From: Dichomitus squalens LYAD-421 SS1
Taxonomy: Eukaryota; Basidiomycota; Agaricomycetes; Polyporales; Polyporaceae
DNA: 64,000 nucleotides
Direction of reading: 5' to 3'
Assembly: GCF_000275845.1 (NCBI RefSeq)
Contig: NW_006766893.1
Location: 62,001-126,000, forward strand
How positions within the stretch are numbered: position 1 is the first letter of the stretch; each line of letters opens with the position of its first letter. The position numbers and the translations under genes were made by a program. Positions 55,301 to 64,000 of this stretch are shown here, piece by piece. The notes beneath the pieces are model-generated. The model was not told the origin of the DNA. It saw only the letters and a program-made list of their open reading frames with translations, and did not search any database.

Positions 55301-57665
55301 TCAAGTCACCCGCACCGCAGTCATCTCGACGGTGGCCTGCACAGAAGCACCCTCACCCAACGATACAACTGATCCGGCCACCGATGTAGACCATTTCACC
55401 CTGCCCGGCCCAACATACTTGCAACGAAGTCTGGTGTCCCCTCCGAGAGTAGCTTGATACGAGATCGATTCGATGTACACGATGGCGACAGCGTACTCTC
55501 GAATCGGCACTAGAGCCTCCGGCTTACAGTTCGTTAAGAACCCGTTGAAGATGACTTCGGAGTTGACACGAGGCGACAGCTCGAGCTCGCAGTAGGCGGT
55601 GCCATTCGCGTCGAAGACCTGGGGGAATTCTTCTCCTGAGTCACGCTCTCCAGAACGCGCTTCCTGGAAGGTCGATTCGACGGTATCGACGACTCGAAGC
55701 ATCCCGCAGACCTGCCCCACCGTACTGGGGAAGCGCACCACCGTCACGTCACTCAGAAGCCCTTCCTCGGTGCAGATCGCGACGTCGTCCCGTTCTCCAG
55801 GCCAGTACACCGCCGTGAGCGATGCAGGCGCCCAGGTGAAGTTCGGTATCGAGAGCCGTTTGGCGGACCATCCGAACAAGAAGAGGTTCCGGGGCACTTC
55901 CCGGACCTCCAGAAGGAGCGCTCTCATCCTCTCCTCTCCATTTCGGATCTCTGCGAGCGGTGCTGCATCGATCCCAAGCAGCCCCGCGATTGCCAGAGGC
56001 TCGTCTTCGGGGCAGGTGACGGAGCGCAACCGCATGAGCCGGATGAGGTCGTTCAGACTGCAGCGTGGTCGCTGCGACAGGCGGCGCTGGAACTTGGAAT
56101 CGCCGTCGTAGCGACGATATCGGAGGGTGGGGATGAGACAGGAGGTGATGAAAGACGCGTCGCCGTCGAAGTGCGAACAGTCGATGAAGCCGTCCGCAAC
56201 TTCGAAGTAGAGCTCGCGGGCAAGCACTCCTTCCTGAAGCGTCCAGATGCGCTGCGCCCAGCCCGACGTCGCGATCCTCAGCAAGCACTCCTCGACAGGC
56301 TTCGCCAGCGAGCACTGCGTACGGACGCCGCCATCGACGACAAGGACTTTGTCTGCCCCAGCGTAGATTCGCGCGAGGAGCCTGATCGCGCGTTGCCAGG
56401 TTGGTCTCTGCGTCTTCGGCGACGGGACGCACAGTCCATCGTGCCAGAACGCGCCATCCGGGACGAGCTTCCGGACGAGAGCGTCGAGTCGCGCGACTTG
56501 ACACAGGGGGAGCCCGTGCTCGGTCGAGCTGCCTAAGCCGTCCGCCCATACGTGGGAAATTGCGACATAAGGGCCCTTCGATGCAGGGCGCACGGTGAGT
56601 CCGTTTCCGTCGAAAATGACTGCAGGCACGTCATCTTCTGAGTACGACGTGCGCACGGCGTCCATGGAGGGCTTGACGAGGGCACATGTGCACCCGGGTG
56701 CGACATGGGGAATATTCTTGGGGTCACGATCCATATTGATAATTCCCGTCCGCGTAGCGACCTTGTTCAGGGTAGGTTGGCAGGAAGTCGCGTAGGCAAT
56801 GAAGGGTATGCCCGCATCGAGGACCCGTTCCATCTCATCGGCCATCCAACTTCCCCAGCTGCTTTCGAGTCGCCGACGGACGACATAGTACAGATCCTCC
56901 ATGACCCTAGTGTTGTCGAGCCAGCCAAACGCTTTGTCGTCGCCATAGGCCACGCTCGCGCATTTAGATACGCATATCAAGAACGCCCCCAGTGAATACA
57001 AAACCTCGTCGTCTAGGGGACATACCTGTTGGGCAGCGTCGTCGAACGCCTGGATCTCTCTCAACAGGACACTCTTCGCTCTTCGGCCATGTTCAAGATG
57101 CACTGGATCGAGGGCAAGGTGCTCCCTTTCGAGTAGCAGCCCACGGGCCCAGGGAATGAGAAGCCGGGCGAGGTTGTCTCCGGAGATGATCTTCCTCTCG
57201 GCCTCGTCTCGCCGTTCCAGATGGTCCATTGAAACTTCCATGTCCATGACACCTTCGATCAGTGTGCGAACGAACTCCGCTGATCGTATGCAAGGTCGCG
57301 AGCTCGAGTCGGAGCTGTCCGTCCCACTCGGTTCATCGGATTCTGTCTCGCTCGGGTCGTCAGATTCTGTTTCGTTCGGCTCGTCGCTGCTTGTAGAGGG
57401 TGAAGAGGGATATGCATAAATCTCCACACAGGGTATGTCGAGGAAATAGATGAACTGGGACCCCACCCAGCGCAGCTGCTCAACATCGGCGGTTCCGTTT
57501 GGCGTGGCTCCCGTACTAGCTGACACTATATGCGGGGTTGGTAAGTTTCACTAATGCGGGCTGCCTCGGGAACGGTCCTGTCTGCTCACCGATCAGTGTC
57601 CCTCGGGCGTCGTCATTGGTAACTTGGAGCGACGTTGTTGAGGCTGCGGCGGTCTCTGTAGCCAT
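55301..57665 (-). CDS. HET-domain (heterokaryon incompatibility-like) protein, intact copy
   Basis: Exon 1 (57665-57590) and exon 2 (57525-55301) join in frame through a 64-nt intron to 766 residues. HET-domain proteins trigger allorecognition or programmed cell death when incompatible fungal individuals fuse. The HET core is at about residues 340-430: 'GPYVAISHVWADGLG' (usually A-[VI]-S-x-x-W), 'FWHDGLCVPSPKTQRPTWQR' (the position of WxDxLCI[DN]Q) and 'ARIYAGADKVLVVDGG'. It is followed by 'GWAQRIWTLQEGVLARELYF', close to the WxRxWTLQE motif. The Agaricomycete variant keeps Trp and Asp but alters the third motif. Before the core lies a 300-residue helical region with an acidic Ser/Glu repeat (near residues 72-100). 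The C-terminal half contains beta-rich sequence of unknown role. It is the probable donor of the converted patch in the pseudogene at 41150-41980. Confidence 0.8.
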
Positions 57666-60660
57666 GATGAGGGACGGTTGCTACCAAAACGAGTCAACGT
57701 CCTGGGGACAAGTCAGTATGTGCGGACACATCGCTACGTTTCATCGCTCACCTTCTCGAAAAGAAATGATGTGGATATGCCTCAGAATGCGATGACCTTC
57801 GCCTCTTATGAGCAATTGCCCCAGGCACCATCCACCAACCGTGCGGTACCGAGACAGATGCCACCGAGAGGTAGATAGACTTGTGTTCCAACCCGGAAGA
57901 TAGCAGACCCGGTTCATGGACGCCAAAGACCCTATAAAAGTCCGTCCCTCTTGGTATGTAAGCGCAATACCTGCTGGCCTACCTCTCCAGCTATTGTGCA
58001 CTCACCTGTACATATCCCTTCTCTTCTTCATCCGACGCGGAGGCCGGTTCTGGCACCCCATTCATCAGAGTAGCACCTCAAGGGACACAGCTGCCAACGC
58101 ATCTAGCGAATACGGGTTCTCCGATGCCCTGGCTGCTGAATCAGATTATTTGCAATTGACCCCACTCCGGTGAGAGACTCACCGACGACTCTGACAAGGA
58201 ACGGGCCTTCGAAGCGCATATCTCAATTACGACGGAGCCGCTCTACTGTCAACGTCTACCACATGACGTATGACAATTGGACGTGACAGTTCGACGTACC
58301 TTGCCAGCAGGTTGAGCGCGCATAACGCGCAGACTCAAGGTTGATTGTCATGACCCGAGGTGGTCTCGCCCTTGGGCCTTTGAAAGAATTGACATGACAT
58401 CGGAGCAGAAAAGGTGTATTCCCCTACGGTGTACAGGAACTTCGGCCGCGGGTCCAGTAGTTTCCAAAGGTCGAGCCGTTACGACCATCTTACGAGCGCA
58501 GAGGATAGCTTCTTTCAGTGGTGGATTAAGCCACTTTTGACGGCAATAGGTCACTCTGCACAACATCATCCACACAAGGCGGGAGGAGGAAGATGCTCGA
58601 GGTGCTGCCACAAGGATCGCGCGAAGACCCGGACATGTCCGATCGGAAATCACAGTACTTCTCTGCTAAAAGCATCATGAATGCCGGTTGTGGATATAGT
58701 CAGTGGTGTCACCCGATGAGCGACGACATTCCCTCGAATGCTACAGATGATCAGTGCGCGAGACAAGTATATGTCACTGAAGCGCCTATGTTGCGCGTTG
58801 CTTGAGCTGTTAGGGGTGGTTTTATGTCCTGAAATACGCAAGCCCTGTTGGCACACACGTAAAGGAAAACAACAGCCTTGAGGCACGTACTTACATTTAT
58901 AGTGGGGCACGACAGAGCGATATTCCTCGGGCCTGCCACCGTAGGGGTAGCATCGGAGTCCCCGAATTATCCCGTTGCCTGTCGTGAGTGGATTGGCCAG
59001 GTTATGCAGTATGGAACTGACCGTGCGGACTGCCCGTAATTCTGATTCTCGCATCGAGCGTGGTCTTGACGTTCTTCTCCGGAGCTGTGGCTAGAGGATC
59101 GTTGTCTTGCCCTAGTTTCACGACCGTCGCATTGCGGGGCATAAGATATCGGGTACTGCGATGACCATCGCCAATTAGTTTTCAGAGATAGGACAGGCAC
59201 CATCTATCAACGTGCCTCAGGTGACATGTCAATGTGGGGCGGCTGGACATGGTGCGGACAATCCCAATAGACTGTAACGGATTCTACACACAATGGACAC
59301 CCACTATTTTTGGCATGAATGGTGGCGGTTGGATATCGTCCTAGTACATATCTGAAGTGGGCTTCCCTTGGCGTATCAGCGAATCCTGTTTACCCGCTTC
59401 TCACATGCACCACATTGTACTCACCTGCTCGTTTCTCCTGTGGATGTTGCCATATCGCAAAGCTGCACGCTGACTGGGATTGTGGCACCGAGGCGCCCCG
59501 TACTGCTCCGAACTGAGCTGCTACGTCGTTCGGATGTTGAAGGTGCTTCAAGTGGGGACCGCAGGAGAGGTTTGGCGCTCCTGGTAGATCTACGCTCCGG
59601 GTAGTGCCGCGTGCTACAGCGCCAGTAGGCACCTTGCTTGACTAGGCATCGAGATATTTATGTAACGGCCACATTACTGTGCGCATCTGCGCATGCACTC
59701 CTCGATGGTATCCTCCGTATATCATCGAGGTAGCAGGCATGACACAATGTTGGATCAATACTACCCACATGTCAGAAGTCGATAGCACTGCAAGACACTG
59801 CTGCTGAGTGCATACATGCGTCGAATACAGCTATACATTGGGTCAGCACACGTGCGAACGAAGTGCTATATCGTATCCCGAAGTCAGCGTATTGATTGAC
59901 AAGAACGCTAAGGGATGGTAGTGGGTTAGCTTACCGCCTTCGCACCGCACGATGTCTGCGGGAGGTTGCATGACTATACCCTTGCAAGTTGTGGGGTAGA
60001 TGTATCCCTCGACTACCATTTTGCTGGGTATCTGGTCCCTAACATCGGAGCCACATGATGTCTTCCGTCAACGGCTTACAAACATGACCATGCTCGCGAT
60101 GTTTTCGATCTCATGAGAAACCTGTCAATGCGAAGCTCAGTGAGTACACGGTGTGTACGAACTTGAAGTTGCGACGCGGAGCTGGCCAACATGCATAATG
60201 AGCGCTCAGTAGGCTTCCCGGGCGGCGGCACTCCTTTCAACCTTGCACCGCTCTCTGCAGCTTCGACCTGTCTGCTGGGCTAGGGCTTAGGATCTGTTAC
60301 GGTGATGCCAGTAATATTTGGCACAGCTCCGTCTTCGTCTGGTCTCAGCTTACCTGAACTACGCTCGCATGCGGTGAGAACGCCGTTTACTGAATAGCCT
60401 CGTGGAGACGAAGCGTCAATATCTGCTCGTGCTACACACGTGTTGGGGGGTTCTGTGAAGGCTAATGCCACAGTCAGCGACCTTGGGCGACTCCACCGGT
60501 TGGTCCTCGCGAAATCCTCCTTCCGCGGTCCACGCTATCCAGGAATGCACACACAATTGTCGCAACCGAGTCGGGAACGCCGTGCTGGGATAAAGAGCCG
60601 GCAATCACTTCTTCTATCCTCATAAAAGTCCACCCTTGTCTTCATGCGAATCCTACACGC
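57666..60660. other. Gene-poor 3-kb stretch
   Basis: This interval lies between the divergent intact HET gene and NT2. Only short frames without recognisable domains are present. A CATAAAAG sequence at about 60621-60628 lies 33-40 bases before the NT2 start codon and may serve as a TATA-like element. The interval probably contains decayed DNA, but no identifiable remnant was found. Confidence 0.4.
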
Positions 60661-61487
60661 ATGCCCCTTCATCCTCCCACAAACGCATATCTCCCGGAGC
60701 ACAACAACGTTGTGCTCACGAAGGAGCTCCTCTTGACCGCACTCAATGACCTGTCCCTCCGTCTAGCAGCCTACTTCCCGTCTACCGTGCGCCTCGTAGT
60801 GCACGGCGGCGCCGTCATGGTCCTCCACCCTCTCCTGGCCTGCCGGGAGTCCACTCGCGACGTGGACTACATCCACCGCTCCTTCGAGGCAGAATGGATC
60901 GCTCGTGGCGTCACGGACGCCGGCGCGCGGCTGCTCACCTGCATCAAGGCCACCGCCCGCCAGTACAACCTGGGCGCAGATTGGATGAACGCATGCGCGG
61001 ACAGGGCACTGCCCGTGTCCCTAGAGTAAGCGTCCTAGCCGATCGCAGTAATAGTGGCCACTCGTCGACACCGCTCACCGCCTCCGCCTCACACAGCATC
61101 TACGGCCGGCCGCAGGACCCCATCTCCTGCGACGCGCTGTCCGCGACCAACGTCAGCCTCAACACCATCTACACCTCGCCCGGGCTGGTCCTCGTCGGGG
61201 TTGGCTGGGCCTGGGCGGTGGCGCTCAAGCTCGTGCGGTACGACAAGCACGACCCGCACGACGTCGCGAGCATACTGCGGCTCGGCTGCCGTCAGCGCAA
61301 CGTCCAGTGGACGCGCACCTTGCTTGAGGCGTGGCTGGTGTCGATCTGCGGGGCGATGGGCTACGCTGCATACTCGCCCTGGCAGATGGAAGCCACTCGG
61401 CAGAAGATGCGCCATGCGATTTCCCTTGCCCATTCTCAGGACGTCGCTCCCCATGACCCTGGTCTCCAAGCTGTGCGAATGTACTGA
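60661..61487 (+). CDS. Nucleotidyltransferase-fold-like protein, copy 2 (NT2)
   Basis: Two exons (60661-61025 and 61097-61487) join in frame to 251 residues, with the intron at exactly the same codon position as in NT1 (after a split GA|C codon). Key residues are conserved: 'RLVVHGGAVMVLHP' (Gly49-Gly50) and 'TRDVDYI' (Asp67, Asp69), then 'FEAEWIARGVTDAGARLLTC', 'KLVRYDKHDPHDVASILRLG' and 'GAMGYAAYSPWQMEATRQKM'. Compared with NT1 the first and last 15 residues differ most; the core is highly similar. The hGG...DxD pattern suggests nucleotidyl transfer, but the substrate and activity are unknown. It is convergent with the chromatin-protein gene to the right. Confidence 0.75.
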
Positions 61488-61948
61488 ACCCTGTGACGGG
61501 TGTATGTGTATCCTGGCTCGATTGTCTTACTCTAGAGGACGCTTGCGCGCTCATGTCTGTTGCACTAATTGTCTATCGTCCTGTAAACCATTACTCAATT
61601 GTTATGCCGAACTTGGCTTCGGAAGTTCCTGGATACCCGTCTATTCTCATACGTCAAGCCATGCTTCTATAGTGCACAACAGCGTCTCGGCGGCTGATGC
61701 ACGAAACAAACAGAAAATCAGAGGATGACGTGAGGCTCTTCCAGGTTCCTGGGACTAGAAGGATCGTGAATAGACGTGCATGTCAATAATAGCCATACCC
61801 GAAATGCGTATACTCAGCTCTCTGCACGAAGAGTGATGCGTTCTAGCCGATGAAGGAGGATGCAGTGCATCGAGATTCGAAAGTCGTCTACACTACTACG
61901 TCTTACAACCGTGTATCTACTACTGACCGACTGGCATGCCCCAAAGCG
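61488..61948. other. 3' spacer between convergent genes
   Basis: About 460 bases separate the ends of NT2 and the gene to its right. No gene is recognised. Confidence 0.4.
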
Positions 61949-64000
61949 TCACACATCCGCCGTAGGCACGATGTGCCGCAAATGTGCAGGGACAAGCTGC
62001 GGGGGCAGCTTCATGATCTGATCCAGCGGCGCCCTCTTGGCGAGCGCAAGGAGGTTCAGCCGCAGCTTCTTCATGACCGGATCCTCGACGTCCCCCATGG
62101 CCACGCCCTCGCTCGCACTGGGCGCAGCGGAGGAATCATCGCCGCTTTCGGTCTTCATGACGACATCGCCGTCCGCGTCTTCCCCCTTCGGCTGGGCTTC
62201 TTCCACCGCCCCGTCCCCCTTCCGCTCTGCGAGCGCCTCGGGTGCCGCCTGCGCGGGCTGTCCACCCACAAGCTTAGCGATCTCGTCCGCCGCAGCGTCC
62301 AACGCGTACGCCAACATGCCCGCATCCTCCACCGCACCGGAGGTCGCCGCGCCCGCAGCAGCAGCCCCAGCCGCGGTCCCGGTCCCAGCCACAGTCCCGC
62401 CCACGTTCTCCCATGCACCCGCCTGCGCCTCGCGGTGCTCGGCAATCGCCCACTGCAGGTACGCCGCGGCGTTCTTCTCGGGGTCGCGCGCGAGCGCCTC
62501 GTCCATCTCGCGCCGCCGCTTCTCGCGGTACGCGCGCCCGGCCCAGACGTCCTCGGCGTGGAAGAGCTCGTCTGGGGAGCGGATGAGCGCGGGCAGGTCG
62601 ATCTTGTCCTCTTGCATCGAGCGGAGCGTCTCCAGCGCACGCGCCGCGGCGGGGTAGGCGTGTAGCGATAGGTCGATTTGGCGCCGGATTGGATCGGAGG
62701 GCGTAGAGTCGGGATCGGGGAGCGCGGTCGAGGTGAACGGCGGTGTGTGGGGAGGAGTGAGCGGGAGGCTGTGGAGGATCCGTGAGGCGTCGCGGAGAAC
62801 ACCGTGTCGCCAGCCTGTGAGAGGATCGAGAACGTTTTCTTCAACCCATCGCGCGACAGGCATCCCGAGCGCGCCGAACGTTGGAGGCTCCCCATTGCGT
62901 ACCTAGATGCGACATAAACAGACTGACCCACAATCAGCAATTCCCGAGTTACACTCACCACAGGTGCCGAGGGCGTCACGAACTCGGCCAGACTCCTCGC
63001 GTACGCCAGTCCGTCCACCCCGCCGTAGACGACGTCCCTGATGTACGCTTCAGCTTCGGCCGCCTTCCCCCTCCAGAAGCTGTCCTCGTCCACGCTCGGC
63101 TTCTGATCCGTCGAGTGCGCCTCAGTGCTTGGCACAGAGGGTGTACTGTACAGGCTCCGTCGCAAGACATCGAAAAGCCTCGCCTCCGAACCGAGGTCCG
63201 CGCCCACGTCCTGCAACCTGTTCTCTTGGGCGAGCACGCTTGGGAGAGTGGCATACGTCCCGAAGTCGGTCGCGACCGGTTCTCGTGGGGTTTTCCACAC
63301 TGGCACAACGTCCTCGTCTCCTGTGTCTTTGATCCGAACACGCGTCGGCCCGCTCCGGTTGACGATCCAATGTCGTCGTTTGGCCGGCTTTGCGCTCTTG
63401 ATACGTCTCAGCGTAGATGATGTCGAAGTCGATGTGGATGGTTCCGGTTCCGGTTCTGGGATGTCCTGAGACGGGATGATGTTGACGGGGGCAGGGTATT
63501 GGGACTGTGCGGGTTCTTCCGGCTCCGCTGGAGGATACAGGGGAACGAGAAGGGGGCGGGATGGCGGGTCGGGGACCAAGGCCGAAAGCACGGAGAAGGG
63601 GTCTTCCACTAAGGGCATGGGCTCAGAATCTTGGCCAAGGGATGAGATGAGGAAACTGCACTCACTCTCAGGATAGTCTAAACTTCCGTCCGGAGCTATG
63701 GGCGGGCCACCTCTCTCCATTCGAATACGCTCCTTTTTCGTACGATAGCGTTTCCCTATGTGAAGTGAACAGTCAGGCTCAGCAAAGGGTATTGACCGGG
63801 CAACGTACCTTTGAGCTTCAACGCCAGCATCAGTTCGGCCTCGTCCGATCCAGGTGGAAACGCCCCCAGACCATCCTTCGCACCAGGCAACCCGCCATCG
63901 GGCTCTAAGCTCTCCGACAATGTTCCCGGTGGTTTCTTTCCTTTCGTTTTCTTCCCTCCTCCTACCTGCACAGACGGAGTCCCCGCACGACTCTCATCCA
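61949..64000 (-). CDS. C-terminal part of a probable bromodomain-associated (BRD7/9-like) chromatin protein
   Basis: The gene enters from the right edge. Exons are >64000-63809, 63755-62959 and 62902-61949, with introns of 53 and 56 nt that keep frame, giving at least 646 residues here. Segments include a basic stretch ('GKRYRTKKERIRMERGG'), 'RRHWIVNRSGPTRVRIKD', 'YGTYATLP'-like sequence ('DFGTYATLPSVLAQENRLQD'), 'VVYGGVDGLAYARSLAEFV', 'VARWVEENVLDPLTGWRH' and 'DEALARDPEKNAAAYLQWAI'. The tail is Ala-rich then acidic, ending 'PLDQIMKLPPQLVPAHLRHI'. This order (basic linker, 'W-P-R-E' and 'VYGGVEGLAY' blocks) resembles the region following the bromodomain in fungal BRD7/BRD9-like subunits of SWI/SNF-type remodellers. 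The bromodomain itself would lie outside the window, so the identity is tentative. Confidence 0.5.

Noticed and set aside
55749..56549. Long alternative frame on the - strand and 56171-56536 on the + strand inside the intact HET gene
   Set aside because: Arg/Ala-rich shadow frames of the HET coding sequence. The same shadows occur in the pseudogene copy because the DNA is nearly identical.
63630..63665. Possible 36-nt intron in the chromatin-protein gene (GTGAGT...CAAG)
   Set aside because: It is shorter than any other intron here and a multiple of three. Leaving it unspliced keeps the frame, so it was kept as coding.
1..64000. tRNA, rRNA and secondary-metabolite cluster signals
   Set aside because: No sequence with a convincing tRNA B-box and cloverleaf, no rRNA, and no backbone synthase genes were seen. 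The enzymes present belong to unrelated pathways.

Overview
The window is a stretch of nuclear DNA from a filamentous basidiomycete, most likely an Agaricomycete and perhaps a polypore. The supporting signs are genes broken by many 47-67 nt GT-AG introns, C-ending codon preference, a GT15 mannosyltransferase, a Whi2-like protein, a copper amine oxidase, a GH43 arabinanase, and several multi-copy families that I know only from Agaricomycetes. There is one assembly gap of 757 N at 23370-24126. I saw no rRNA, CRISPR or convincing tRNA. Gene models were built by hand from reading frames and splice sites; each recognised gene given with exon coordinates below keeps frame through all its junctions.

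Left third (1-22 kb, housekeeping genes with decayed DNA between): an orphan first exon of a xylulokinase (791-930, -); an AlkB-like dioxygenase (1846-2882, -); a disordered Ser-rich protein (4001-6762, -); a gene-poor stretch; an LTO1/ORAOV1 homologue with a 653-nt intron (10304-11610, -); a Whi2-like phosphatase activator (12164-13392, -); a MED25-like VWA protein (14460-16815, +), divergent from WHI2; and a 10-exon copper amine oxidase (18731-21510, -).

Middle (22-44 kb, accessory and rearranged): the C- and N-terminal parts of a Crinkler/RHS-like multi-copy gene lie in the right order on the - strand, separated by about 2.8 kb that holds the gap and a palindromic foldback element. After them come a 685-aa protein of an Agaricomycete family of unknown function (27290-29870, +); a GH43 arabinanase with a frame break (31000-32237, +); a magnesium-dependent phosphatase-1 with a probable GC-AG intron (32566-33641, +); a nucleotidyltransferase-like gene NT1 (35070-35885, +); a 12-exon KRE2/MNT1 mannosyltransferase (36692-38693, -); a 158-bp MITE with a 5-bp target duplication; a HET-domain pseudogene (40272-42576, +); and a tandemly duplicated block of HET debris (42660-44140).

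Right third (44-64 kb): a PRM10/ThrE-type membrane protein (46624-49971, +), an AIF/AMID-like FAD oxidoreductase with a 564-nt intron (52393-54691, +), the intact HET-domain gene (55301-57665, -), a second nucleotidyltransferase-like gene NT2 (60661-61487, +), and the 3' part of a probable bromodomain-associated chromatin protein that runs off the right edge (61949-64000, -).

Two accessory families (HET-like and nucleotidyltransferase-like) each occur twice in 27 kb. The two HET copies are nearly identical only over about 830 bp in the middle, while both ends have diverged. This looks like gene conversion or a recent recombination patch and is the most interesting evolutionary signal here. 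The genes do not form an obvious metabolic cluster; the region reads as conserved housekeeping blocks separated by fast-evolving, transposon-scarred accessory segments.
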